From: JAUVPB01 sp965223695
GTDB taxonomy: Bacteria > Actinomycetota > Thermoleophilia > Gaiellales > Gaiellaceae
Direction: 5' to 3'
Length of the DNA stretch: 64,000 bases
Assembly (NCBI GenBank): GCA_965223695.1
Contig: CBDCXJ010000035.1
Location: 1-64,000, forward strand
Shown: positions 9,835 to 18,955 of the stretch, piece by piece
Layout of the letters: every line of letters starts with the position of its first letter
How positions within the stretch are numbered: the first letter of the stretch is position 1
Program-made: the position numbers and the translations under genes
Notes under the pieces: model-generated
The model's input: the letters and a program-made list of their open reading frames with translations, nothing else
Database searches by the model: none
What the model was told of the DNA's origin: nothing

Positions 9835-9850
9835 GCGCTCGCCTGAGCGC
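9835..9850 (+). terminator. Short GC hairpin after the CoA ligase
   Basis: The sequence GCGCTC-gcct-GAGCGC forms a perfect six-base-pair stem with a four-base loop, starting two bases after the ligase stop. No U-run follows, so it could be a weak high-GC terminator or chance. Confidence 0.3.
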
Positions 9851-10069
9851 GAGCCGCCCGAGCGGGCGCCGACTACTCGATGCGATGCCGCGCGCCGAGC
9901 CGGCATTGCGAGTCGCGCGCGACCACTACTCGATCCCGTGCGCAGGCCCAGCCGCGGCCGAGATGTCGAGCACATCGAAGAAGCACAAGAGCACGCGCGG
10001 AAAATCTGGGCATCAGACCGACCCGGTCAGCGTGTGAGAGGCTAGCTCCTCATCCGGCAGAGCTCCGCT

Positions 10070-11230
10070 TCAGACAGCGAGCTCGACCAGATCGGACAGC
10101 CCCTCGAGCGTAACCGCACAGAACTCAATGTTCTCACCAAGACTGCGGAATACCTTCAGATCCTCCTCGCGGACAACAGCGCCAAAAATTGCTGATTCTC
10201 GGAGACGGCTTTCGAGGTGTTCCGGGGTTCGTTCTGCTGGGGGTCTCAAACTGAGATGGCACAAGATCATGACCATCCTTTGAGCGACCAGCATCCGGCC
10301 CAGCGGTGGTACGGACGGAGAGCGCATTGTTCAAGCCTTCGGCAGCGGTGATTCCGTCGCATGCGCCCGTCACGAACTGGTCGTAGACGCCTGGCGCCAA
10401 CAGGCGGAGCGCTAACAGGCTCACAGCAGCTTGCTTTAGTAGTCCGCTGGCAATCTAGCGAAGTCTGTGTCGGGCGCACGGGCAAGCACGAGCGAGACGC
10501 GGTGAGCCATCTGCTCGATATCTCGGAGACTCACTCCTGGCTGCTCTGCCAGCAACTCGACCATCACTCCCGAGTAGGCCGCGTCTTGCAAGTGCTCCTG
10601 GAGCCCGGCCGCGGTGAAAGAACCTTCCAAGAAGCCCGCTAGCTCAGAACCCGGATCGGGCAGATCAATCGACAAATCAACGAACCGGCGCAGATAGACG
10701 TCGGCTTTGCAACCATCACCGAAGAGTTGCCTAATCCTCTGGTGCAGCTCGTGCTCGTTGATCCCCAGAACGATCACGACGCCAGGCACGTCGAAGAGGT
10801 GCCTGGCAGCGTCCAGCAGCTCCAGCGCACGCTCCGGCAAGCACCTGTCGAGCTCGTCGATGAACACCACGAGCCTGCCGTCCGTGTTGCCCGACCAGAT
10901 CGGCCAGCGCCTGGCGGAACTCCGCTCTTCGCTCCTCGATCTGCTTCCACTCCTCGAACTTCGGGGCATCCTCGGGCTGCCTGGAAGTCATCCCTGTTGA
11001 CGAGGCCCTTTGTGGCTTTTTCTGCCGACCGCCATGCGAGGTTGACCGCTGTCTCCAGCAACCGCTGAACGGCTGTTGCCTCGCCGGTCAGGGCTGAGAC
11101 GAGGTCGACCAACGTGCGCGTGTGTGTGGCTCTGCTGCCAAGCGTTGAACTCCGCCACAGCCACGTCTTGCCCGATATCAAACGAAGGGATTTTAAGGAA
11201 ACGTGGTCTCGGTATATCCGTGTTCATCAC
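10070..11230 (-). pseudogene. KAP-family P-loop NTPase, heavily frameshifted remnant
   Basis: Minus-strand pieces in alternating frames join into one KAP NTPase, a membrane-linked P-loop ATPase family often found in phage-defence islands. In order: VAVAEFNAWQQ (the post-Walker-A strand F-N-A-W, near 11145), a helix region (LVDLVSALTGEATAVQ), RQPEDAPKFEEW, then RLVVFIDELDRC (Walker B with the KAP-specific D-E-L-D-R-C) and VIVLGINEHELHQRI. After these come LALRLLAPGVYDQFV and a C-terminal tail in another frame ending at 10070. At least four frame changes are needed. Walker A is not recognisable upstream. Such a density of lesions favours a true pseudogene over sequencing error. Confidence 0.7.
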
Positions 11231-11982
11231 GCGGAATTCGTTGACGGCACGATGGAGAACGGTGTTTCGCTTAACGAGCTGATGGCTACGCTCAAGGTCG
11301 ACTCATTTGCTTCCACACAGCGGAATGTCTCCCGCGGTCAAGGTAATACCGATCCGCGACGGGCATACCTCCAACAGCCCGGTGTCAAGCTCTCTGCTGA
11401 AGGGCTCTCCTGGCTTAGCGAACGACTTCAAGCAGCGTTCGAAGCCCATGGCAAGGTCCCACAAGATAGTCTCGACAAGCTGGGCTAGGCCAGACTCCTC
11501 AGTCAGTCCTTCATCGTCCCATTGATGCCACAGGTGCCCGGCAAGGACAGGCTGTGAAGTCGGCTATCGACTAGGCGCCGTATCCCCTACCAGCTGCTGG
11601 CCGGTAAGGGTCGGAATCCGTCAATCGCGGATACGTCAAAGCCCGCCGCCCGCGGGTGCCAGGGCTTGGGGTGCTTGTGAATGGTTCCGCGGGAGATCTC
11701 GATTTTGAGGGAGTAGAGGTGGCCGGGAATCGCCGGCTTGGGCGGTTGGCGAGACAGGGGAGGCACAATGGACCTTCCGGGAAGGGTGACGGTGGAGCGG
11801 TGGGACGGTACCTGGTCGCGCGGGCCGGTTGTGGTGGTGTCGGCCCGAGCGGGTTGGTGCGAGTGCGGCGACTTTCAACCTGGCGGCTCGGCCCGCGTCC
11901 TGTTCGCCTCTCTGATCGTGCACAGCAGCAACGGCGGCGGCAGGGGGAGGGTTAGGCCCGGGGTGCCGTAAGGCGTAGACCC
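11231..11982. other. Intergenic debris, no supportable gene
   Basis: Both strands were read. The minus strand of about 11310-11530 has a 70-codon open stretch (LVETILWDLAMGFERCLKSF) with protein-like composition that I cannot place. It may be a remnant of a gene next to the KAP NTPase. The rest shows only GC-rich mirror frames. Confidence 0.4.
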
Positions 11983-12075
11983 GCATGGTTAAGCCACGCA
12001 GGGTGCTCTCAGGTCAGCTGAGGTCAGCTCAGGTTGGTACAAAGTTTGATTCAAATTGATGTCTGGATAGGCAAC
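11983..12075 (+). repeat. 93-bp repeat, copy 1 (diverged inverted partner at 54203-54296)
   Basis: From GCATGGTTAAGCCA to the GTCTGGATAGG segment this stretch matches the reverse complement of 54203-54296. The shared core includes CAGCTCAGGTTGGTACAAAG. Read forward in one frame it encodes a short tail (VLSGQLRSAQVGTKF, then stop), and the partner reads VLSGVLRSAQVGTKF, so it could be the 3' end of a mobile-element gene. No transposase is attached to this copy. It lies between two decayed genes (KAP and RAMA-like). Confidence 0.65.
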
Positions 12076-12626
12076 GATGGCTGGGCGAGGCAACCTGGGC
12101 CGCCCGTCGGCGCAACCATGCCCACTGCCTTAGACAGCCCCGCCAGCCAGCCGCGGGCCGCGTCGCGCCTCCACGGTCGAGCCCCGGCAGGTCAGCCCAC
12201 CGGACACGCCACCCAAACACCACAAGCCACAAGCGGGCGGCTTGGTTGAGCCCGGCGAGGGCGTTCGGAAGCGGCTGTTCCCCAGGCCAGGTGGCCGACC
12301 GGGTCCTGTGGGAGGCGGCCGTGGGGGGCTTTCCGGGCCCGGCGCGTTGGGTTGGGGGACCGTCACGTAGACAGGGGGTGTTGGCGGCCCGGGTGTGTGA
12401 GGCCAGCCGCGGGCCGGGTCGGCGCTTCCGCGTCTGTGCGCCAGGGCTACCCGGCTTCCTGTAGAAGACTAATGATCTACTCCAGCGTGCGCCATCGACG
12501 CACCATAGTGTCTCCCTCCATCCACGCCCCGACACCGAGGATGGCTCAGCCTAAGGAAGGCAGATCGCTCTCGATTCAGCTCGGGCGTTCGCCGTTGCCG
12601 CTTGATGCTCGGCCACGTCAGTCCCG
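12076..12626. other. Intergenic stretch with no recognisable gene
   Basis: GC-rich sequence with long mirror frames on both strands but no frame with domain-like content. It is not obviously repeated elsewhere in the window and probably represents decayed DNA. Confidence 0.4.
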
Positions 12627-13064
12627 TTAGCTGTCTCGGTCGCGTGGGTTTTCGGTCTCGTCCGGGCCTTGCTCGGCTTCGATGAGTTTGGATTCCTCGT
12701 AGAGCGATCGTCCGTTGGGCAGTTGCCAGTAGTCGGGGCCGGTCAGTCTTCCGTGCTCGACATTGGCCATCGCCAGGATCCTGCGGGTGATGCCGGACGC
12801 CGAGTAGAGCTGTCCGTCGTGTGTCCAACGCAGCGCCTTCTGCGTGTTCTCAGAGCCTGACCATTCGGCTTCGTCGGTTGCTGGAGATTCGGCGACCAGT
12901 TTCTCGACCGCAGGTTGCCAGGCGGCGGTCAGCGCCTGGACGTTGAGGCAGATAGGGTCGCCCACTTTGACGGCGCCGGCCCGGATGAGCAGCGAGACCG
13001 TGGTCGGGCGCCGACGGGCGACGCGGCGGATTTCCTCTCCCTGCTCGCGTCGCCGTCGTCGCAC
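12627..13064 (-). CDS. RAMA-like domain protein, probably a truncated fragment
   Basis: A 145-residue frame whose second half resembles a RAMA (restriction-enzyme/adenine-methylase-associated) or DUF4357-type domain. It has VSLLIRAGAVKVGD at the start of the fold, LRWTHDGQLYSASGITRR in the middle, and YWQLPNGRSLYEESKLIEAE at the end, where RAMA domains carry W-x-(3-4)-G-x-x-L. Upstream the frame stays open to about 13181 with protein-like sequence (VSARQLVPLPEAEDY), so the gene probably began further 5' and overlaps DNA that also codes for the ThiF-like remnant on the other strand. The GTG at 13064 may therefore not be the real start. A DNA-modification-linked role is inference only. Confidence 0.5.
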   Translation of the reverse strand: MRRRRREQGEEIRRVARRRPTTVSLLIRAGAVKVGDPICLNVQALTAAWQPAVEKLVAESPATDEAEWSGSENTQKALRWTHDGQLYSASGITRRILAMANVEHGRLTGPDYWQLPNGRSLYEESKLIEAEQGPDETENPRDRDS

Positions 13065-13139
13065 AAGGTAGTCCTCTGCCTCTGGCAGCGGGACCAGCTG
13101 GCGGGCCGAGACAACAGCTTCTTTCTCGGAGCGCCGGCG

Positions 13140-14558
13140 AGAGCGAGCTCGAGCGGGCGCTCGAGGCTTCTCGAATCGTCGTCAGCGCCGACGCGTCCTT
13201 GCCGCGGGCGCTGCTGACGACCAGTGTGTTAGTGACAACGCTTCGGCGCCTGCCGGGGCAGCTCGTGCTAGAGCGCGGAGAGCTCTCCCGTGCTGCGGTC
13301 GACGAGATCGTCGCCTCCGTGGCCGCGATCGACCCGGACCGTCCGCTGATCGTCGGGCGCTCAAGCGAGGCCATCGTGCGGCTGCATGTCGGTGCCGCCC
13401 GCGGCGATCAGGCGGTGCGGCTAGTGCCCGAGGCGCACGGCGCCCACGTCGCTGGCCAGCGCAACGCAGTGATCCGCCCACGCCGACCGGCCAGCGCGCT
13501 CGGTGCCATCTACACCGCCGCTCTCGGCGTTCAAGTACATGGCGCGGGTGCGGCCGGCCCGTCGCGTGCTCCACCGCCATCTCCGTTTCTGCCCGGTGAC
13601 GCTGTCGAGCGACCTCGCCGCGGCCCCACTGCTCACGGCGCCAATCGAGCTCGCGCTCACACTCGTTGGCATCGGGGCGATCGGCACGGGCGTCGCCAGG
13701 ATCCTGTCCGAGCTCGACGTCTTCGGGCGCGTGCTCGCCGTCGACTGCGAGCGGCTCGCCTCCGAGAACCGAGGCACCTATTCTCTCGGCGGCGTCGCCG
13801 AGGTCAATGCGAGACCGACCAAGGTGGAACTCGCCGAGGCGACGCTCACGCGCTTCGACGTCATCCCGTTCCCACACCGAGTCGAGGAGCTGCCAGCCGC
13901 GATCGACAGGCAGAACGCCCCGTGGCTCCCGCTCGTTGTCTCCGGCCTCGACACCCCGGAGGCCCGGCGCGAGACTCAGCGGCTCTGGCCCGACCGTCTT
14001 GTTGACGCCGCTACAGGCGACACGATGCTCGGCCTGCACGAGCATGCCTACGGCAGAGGACCATGCACGCGCTGCTTCTTTCCCGAGACCCGCGACGGCC
14101 CGTCAGCCGCTCAGCGGCTCTCGGAGATCACCGGCCTGCCGGTCGCGCTGCTCGTGCCGGCGGCGAGATCCTGCGTGACGAGCATCTCCACGATCTCACC
14201 TCCGACGAGCGAGCCAAGCTCGTCCAGGCATCTCGGGAACCCGGTCTGCGGACTTGCTCGAACCTTTGGGCTAACCGACCTCGACGCCGCCGACTACCAG
14301 CCGTCGGCGCCGTTCATCTCGCTGCAGGCCGCGTCACTAGCGATCGGGAGGGTACTCGCCCACAAGCTCGACCTCAACGGCCAACCGAACTTCGTCCAAT
14401 ACGACGGCCTGTACGGGCCCCAAACCGCGACGCTCGACACCATGCAGCCGTGTCGCCGACTGCTACTGCCAAACCCGCTCGCCAACGATCAAGAAGGTGC
14501 GGCTCCTCCGGTCCTGTGTCCTGCCCAGCAGGCTCGGGCACCGGTCGCCGACGGCTGA
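13140..14558 (+). pseudogene. ThiF/E1-like adenylyltransferase, frameshifted
   Basis: Fragments in three frames assemble into one bacterial E1-like (ubiquitin-activating/ThiF fold) protein. An N-terminal part (ELERALEASRIVVSADASLP, then TTLRRLPGQLVLERGEL) reaches about 13525. The frame then shifts to LTLVGIGAIGTGVARILSEL, the Rossmann nucleotide-binding strand and glycine loop of ThiF, and VDCERLASENRGTYSL follows, with the acidic residue and the Arg/Asn characteristic of E1 domains. Two more shifts occur near 14165 and 14240, after which LARTFGLTDLDAADYQPSAP continues to the stop. Such large ThiF proteins occur in defence operons with E2 and JAB partners; none is seen here. Its neighbours are KAP and RAMA remnants. 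Confidence 0.65.
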
Positions 14559-15047
14559 TCGACCGTCAATTCGATCTAGTCGCCTGACTGCTCCTTGTCA
14601 AGGACGATCGCCGCCAGCCGCCCCTTGCAGGGCCCGGAGACCGGGTTGATCGCGGACACTCTCTACCGAAATGAAGTTGCAAAGAGCACAAGCAAGACCC
14701 CTGGGATAGAGCGGTGTTGTGCAGAAGTTCTGTGTGTTAGCTCGGTGAGCACGTCCCTCGGTCGGGTGAGGCTTGGCGGGGTGCTTTCGCACGCCTGGAA
14801 AGGAAACCCTCCCTCACGTCCAGAAAGTCCAGAAATAGCCGGGTGCTTTCGCACACGCCCGGGGACATCCCCCAAAGGACGTGGTCGCGCCCAGCCTGCC
14901 AGACCCCGGCCGCACGCCGGCAGCACCTGAACAACAGAGCAAGGACGCTACTCAGCAACGAAGCATCGCCACAGGCGCCTGTAGCTGGTGAGCGTAGCCC
15001 GAAGGGTCAGAAGGGTGATCGCGGTCCCAGGCCGGATACCTGGATTG
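14559..15047. other. Non-coding stretch with a 12-bp direct repeat
   Basis: No supportable gene on either strand. GTGCTTTCGCAC occurs at 14781-14792 and again at 14843-14854, each within a GC-rich context ending in CC-GG. This is probably the interior of a decayed mobile element whose end is the 96-bp repeat that follows. Confidence 0.4.
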
Positions 15048-15143
15048 GGGTAAAAAGTGGCTGAAGTTGGGGTAAACCACCGGAAGCAAGGTGCGCGAAA
15101 CCGCATGGATACAGGCATTTCGGGTTTCGCTAGACCCTCCTAG
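15048..15143 (-). repeat. 96-bp mobile-element end, copy 1 (partner at 43081-43176)
   Basis: The right-most 41 bases match the partner at 39 of 41 positions (GCATGGATACAGGCATT, then GTTTCGCTAGACCCTCCTAG). The left part is diverged but keeps GGGTAA at the same offsets (two GGGTAA boxes about 23 bases apart) and the same total length of 96. The right boundary cuts an ABC ATPase gene exactly here, which is how an insertion-sequence end behaves. No transposase remains. Confidence 0.65.
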
Positions 15144-15509
15144 GACAGCACGGATGCGCCCTTCGAGCGTGTGGCCACCCAGGCTCTGCAGCCGGCCGAA
15201 GAAGCGCAGGTTCTCGACCGCAGTCAGATCGTCGTAGAGCGCGATGTCCTGGGGCACGAGGCCGATCGCGCTCTTGGCCTCAACTGCGCCAGTATCGATC
15301 AGCTCGCCCGCGACCCGTACCCGACCGGCGTCAGGCGCGAGAATGCCTGCAACCATTGATATGGCCGTGGTTTTCCCCGCGCCGTTTGGGCCGAGGAGCC
15401 CGAACGTCTCGCCGGCGGCGACAGTAAGCGAGAGATCGTCGACGGCCGTCCGCTCGCCAAAGCGACGCACCAGGCCCTCACACACCAGAATCGGGTGCGT
15501 TGCCGGCAT
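15144..15509 (-). pseudogene. ABC transporter ATP-binding protein, 3' truncated
   Basis: The first ~120 residues of a drug/daunorubicin-type ABC ATPase. Starting at ATG 15509, Walker A reads GLLGPNGAGKTT and the Q-loop reads GLVPQDIALYDDLTAVENL. The frame then runs straight into the 96-bp repeat, so the ABC signature, Walker B and H-loop are missing and the product could not hydrolyse ATP. It sits two bases after a PadR-type regulator fragment on the same strand, a common pairing for efflux systems. Confidence 0.8.
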
Positions 15510-15511
15510 CG

Positions 15512-15916
15512 CTAGTCGCGCTCGATCTCGGCCTGAAGGCGACGCTCGGCGGCCTCGGCCCAGTCTCGAGCAGCGGCGTGAACACTGAAGCCGTACTCGA
15601 GCACCAGATTCGTGAACACGCCGCCCGCCGCCGCATGCGGCTCCGCCTCCCGAAGCTGCTCGAGACGCTCCTCGTGGCGAAGTCGAATCGAGCGAACCAG
15701 CGCGAGCGCCTGCGTGGGCTCGAGCGAGTGCGCAAAGAACAACCGCAGGAGACCCTCGTCGCGGAGCTCGAGCTTCAAGCTCTCGCCACCGAGCCACTCC
15801 ACGAGCGCCGTCTGACGTTGCGGTACAGTGCCACCAGGCCCGCGGCGAACGAGTGCGGGAAGGCGACAAGGCAGTTGGAGACGGACTCGCGCAGGCTGGT
15901 GTGACGCGTTGGCCAA
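15512..15916 (-). pseudogene. PadR-family regulator, C-terminal part only
   Basis: The last 90 or so residues fit the PadR C-terminal dimerisation helices: ELRDEGLLRLFFAHS, then a charged coiled coil (ALVRSIRLRHEERLEQLRE) and EYGFSVHAAARDWAEAAE. The first 40 residues in this frame are not PadR-like and no winged-helix DNA-binding domain precedes them, so the gene is 5' truncated or frameshifted. It would have regulated the ABC ATPase gene directly downstream, itself cut short. Confidence 0.6.
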
Positions 15917-15964
15917 TAGGCCGCGGTCTAAGGCTGGCGACGGCGACGTAGGAACGGAGGATTC

Positions 15965-16534
15965 GTGCTGATCAACGCGCCAACTCGAGACGAGATTCCT
16001 GAGGACCTCTCATACCTCTATGACCGGGCGGATGACCGCGTCGGTGTCACCGACTACGTCACGGCGCTTGCAAACGCGCCGGAGATCCTGAGGTGGTACT
16101 ACGACACGTTCGACGACAAGTTCATGCACGGGGGGCGCGTCGACATCCGTATCAAGGAGATCGTGCGCCTGCGACTCTCAATGACGCATGGGTGCGCATT
16201 CTGTAACAAGTGGAACGCGGTCGATGCGCTGGCAGCGGGCATCACGCAGGAACAGATCGACGCGCTCGGGCCATGGCCCGACGAGATCGACACGAATGTA
16301 TTTTCAGCGGCCGAGGCGGCAGCAATGCGCTACGCCGACCAGATTGTCCTGCCGAACATGCACGGCTACCTTGACGAAGAGCTCTACGCCGAGCTAAAGG
16401 CGCATTTCGATGACGCCGAGATCGTCGAGTTGGGCGTGGTCATGGCGGTTCTCACCGGTTTCACGAAGTGGATGCTTGTGTGCGACATGGTGCCCAAGGA
16501 GGACAACTGCCCGATCAACCCGATCGTCGCCTGA
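15965..16534 (+). CDS. Carboxymuconolactone decarboxylase / AhpD-like protein
   Basis: A 189-residue all-helical protein of the CMD/AhpD family. The C-x-x-C motif (HGCAFCNKW, about residues 77-81) follows the conserved E-I-V-R-L-R segment, which is the redox pair of alkylhydroperoxidase-type members. The GTG start has a GGAGGA site just upstream. Members either decarboxylate aromatic ring-cleavage products or reduce peroxides; the two cysteines favour the peroxidase-like branch. A class-III aminotransferase begins 44 bases downstream. Confidence 0.85.
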   Translation: MLINAPTRDEIPEDLSYLYDRADDRVGVTDYVTALANAPEILRWYYDTFDDKFMHGGRVDIRIKEIVRLRLSMTHGCAFCNKWNAVDALAAGITQEQIDALGPWPDEIDTNVFSAAEAAAMRYADQIVLPNMHGYLDEELYAELKAHFDDAEIVELGVVMAVLTGFTKWMLVCDMVPKEDNCPINPIVA

Positions 16535-16578
16535 GCGACCGCCTCCTAGCCGCCGGAGCGGAGACGGACGACAGCGAG

Positions 16579-18000
16579 ATGACCGAGGCGACCTCGTCGC
16601 ACTCGCTCGACGCCCTCGTCGCGGCTGACCGGGCACAGATCCATCCGTTTCGCGACCTGAGCGAGCCCGCCAGCGAGCCGGACGTCTACGTACGCGGCGA
16701 GGGCTGCCACCTCTACGACATCGAAGGGCGGCAGTTCTTCGATGCGATGGGCGGACTCTGGTGCGTCAACATCGGCTACGGCCGTACCGAGATGGCCGAT
16801 GCAATCGCCGATCAGATCAAGCAGCTCTCCTATCGCTCGACGTTCTGGGACAAGACGACGATCCCGGCCACGACGCTCACTCATAGGCTCGCCGAGCTGG
16901 CCCCGCTGACTTGAACCACGTCGTCTTCGCCCAGGGTGGCTCAACCGGCATCGATACGGCGATCCGCCTCGCTTACTACTACTTCCAGCGGCTCGGCCGG
17001 CACAGCAAGAAGAAGATCATCGCCTTCGCAGAGGCGTATCACGGCAGCACCCTGCTGGCGTCAACGCTGACCGGGTACGAGCACAACCGAACGGCTTTTC
17101 ACGTCATCGATGACCTGGTCGATCACATCGCGACGCCGAACGCATACCGGCGCGCGAATGGATCGAGCGACGTCGAGTTTCGCGAAGCCTGTGTCGCCGA
17201 GCTCGAGCAGAAGATTATCGAGCTCGGCCCCGAGAACGTCGCCTGCTTCATCATGGAGCCGATTCTCGGTACCGCAGGCTGCGTGGTACCGCAGGCTGCG
17301 TGGTACCGCCGCCGGGCTACCATCGCGCGCGGCCGAGGTATGCGCGCAGTACGACGTCCTCTATGTCGTGGACGAGGTCGTGACAGCTTTCGGGCGGCTC
17401 GGTGAGCTTTTCGCGTCAGAAGCCGCGTTCGACATCGTGCCGGATATCGTCGTCTGCGCCAAGGGGCTGACGTCGGGGTACATCCCGCTTTCAGCGACGT
17501 TGTTCTCCGAGGAGCTATGGGACGTGATGAGCTCGCCGGCGAGCGGCGAGTCGGTGTTCGGGCATGGTTTCACCTACTCGGGCCATCCAGTGGCGTGTGT
17601 CGCCGCGCTAACGAACCTCGCGATCTTGGAGCGCGAAGACATCTGCGCTCACGTGAAAACGGTCGGCGCGCGGTTCGAGCGGGAGCTCGAAGGGCTGCGT
17701 GACTGCCCGATCGTGGGCGATGTGCGTGGCAGTCGTCTGATGATGGCGCTCGAGCTTGTTGCCGACAAGGACACGAAGCAGAGCTTCGCCCCGTCCGTTG
17801 GCGTCGACAAGCGGATCGAGGTCGAGTGCAAGCAGCGTGGGCGCATCGTCCGACCACATCGCAATCCCGGAGACCTGATCGTGCTCTCGCCCCCTCTCGT
17901 CATGACAGAGGGCGATGCCCAGTGGATCGCAGAGACGCTGCGCGAGAGTATCGAGGCAGCGGCAGCCACAATCGCCGAGGAGCAGCCTGCCCGCGCGTAG
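16579..18000 (+). pseudogene. Class-III aminotransferase with two frame disruptions
   Basis: An omega-aminotransferase of about 460 residues broken into three frames. ATG 16579 opens VYVRGEGCHLYDIEGRQFFDAMGG. The frame is lost at 16914, where one base seems missing before NHVVFAQGGSTGIDTAIRLA. It is lost again near 17270-17330, where a 17-bp tandem duplication plus an extra CG shifts the frame. After that VVDEVVTAFGRLG (PLP Asp) and CAKGLTSGYIPLSA (catalytic Lys) read normally to 18000. With those lesions no complete enzyme can be made. It would have acted with the amine-related genes around it. Confidence 0.8.
17268..17301 (+). repeat. 17-bp tandem duplication inside the aminotransferase
   Basis: GGTACCGCAGGCTGCGT is present twice back to back and followed by GGTACC again. 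The duplication lies in the codons for the conserved G-T-A-G-C-V segment and, with a CG dinucleotide gain about 25 bases later, accounts for the frame change. It looks like replication slippage or an assembly artefact. Confidence 0.8.
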
Positions 18001-18051
18001 CTGCGCCGCGCCGCGTCCCCCGCGTCCCTTCGAGCTACCGTCAGCAACGAG

Positions 18052-18894
18052 CTAGCTGATCTGCGGGTAGTTCAGGGCTTGGCCTCGCCACGGAGTGTCG
18101 ATCGCAGCGATTTGCCAGCCGCGCGCGGAGGCGATCGCCAGGCTCGCCCGATCCGGCCCGAAGAAGGCGATGTTGGTCGGCATGAAGAGCCTGGTGCCCG
18201 TCCAATCGTCGAGAACGATCGTCGGCTCGCCACCTCCGGGTGGGATGCGAAAGATCCGGTTGGGTTGGAAGCAAGACACGAGCAGGCCACCGTCTTCGTC
18301 GAGCGCCAGGCCGTCCGGGACCGTTTGCGGAAGATCGACGTAGGTCGCGATCTGGTCCCCAGTCACTGTCAGCACACGTGGCGTGAAGCTCTCGATCACA
18401 AACAGGGTCCCGTCGCGCTGAAGTGCGAGACCGTTCGTGAAGTGAAGTGGCCTTGTCTCGATAACGGTCCCCTCCCCGCCTCCGGGCTCGATGCGGATCA
18501 GCCTCCCGTCGCACACATCAAGGTCGAAGGAGCCCGAATCGGAGACGAACATGGTTCCGTCGGGCGTGAAAACGGGCCAGTTCGGTGCCACTAGTCGCGT
18601 TCCGCTCGCGCTCTTGCAATAGACCTCGGCATCGCCCGATCGGGGGTCGACGCGGATGATCTCACCTCGATCGAAGAGGCAGGTGTACACGTAGCCTTCG
18701 CCGTCCAGGCACAGCCCGAGCGGGACGCCGTTGACGCTTGCCACGTGGACCGACGATCCATCGCTGGGATCAATGCGGTAGTGCTCGCCACCACTGTCCG
18801 CAGTCCAGAGGCTCCCGTCGGATCCGACGGAGATGCCCTCCGCGTACGCGATAGGCGCCAGCGTGCGGAGGTTCGTGAGGTCTAGATCTGTCAT
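18052..18894 (-). CDS. SMP-30/gluconolactonase-like beta-propeller protein
   Basis: A 280-residue beta-propeller with repeated blades of the SMP-30/gluconolactonase/strictosidine-synthase type: AEGISVGSDGSLWTADSGG, then LGLCLDGEGYVYTC, FTNGLALQRDGTLFVIE and VPDGLALDEDGGLLVS. Glu/Asn/Asp residues at the blade starts are the expected metal ligands, including the N-G and D-G pairs. Members open lactones or similar esters. It is transcribed with the CoA-transferase gene upstream of it (62-base gap), so it could hydrolyse a lactone in the same route. Confidence 0.8.
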   Translation of the reverse strand: MTDLDLTNLRTLAPIAYAEGISVGSDGSLWTADSGGEHYRIDPSDGSSVHVASVNGVPLGLCLDGEGYVYTCLFDRGEIIRVDPRSGDAEVYCKSASGTRLVAPNWPVFTPDGTMFVSDSGSFDLDVCDGRLIRIEPGGGEGTVIETRPLHFTNGLALQRDGTLFVIESFTPRVLTVTGDQIATYVDLPQTVPDGLALDEDGGLLVSCFQPNRIFRIPPGGGEPTIVLDDWTGTRLFMPTNIAFFGPDRASLAIASARGWQIAAIDTPWRGQALNYPQIS

Positions 18895-18955
18895 TTCCTA
18901 AGCCAGGGCGACCCGTCGGGCCGGCAAGCCTACCATCCCAGCGCGCTCAGAAAGT

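Noticed and set aside
12029..12535. Minus-strand 168-codon frame
   Set aside because: No domain content and overlapping frames on both strands of the same GC-rich run.
13182..14045. 287-codon minus-strand frame over the ThiF-like remnant
   Set aside because: Low-complexity Arg-rich product, whereas the plus strand has the ThiF glycine loop.
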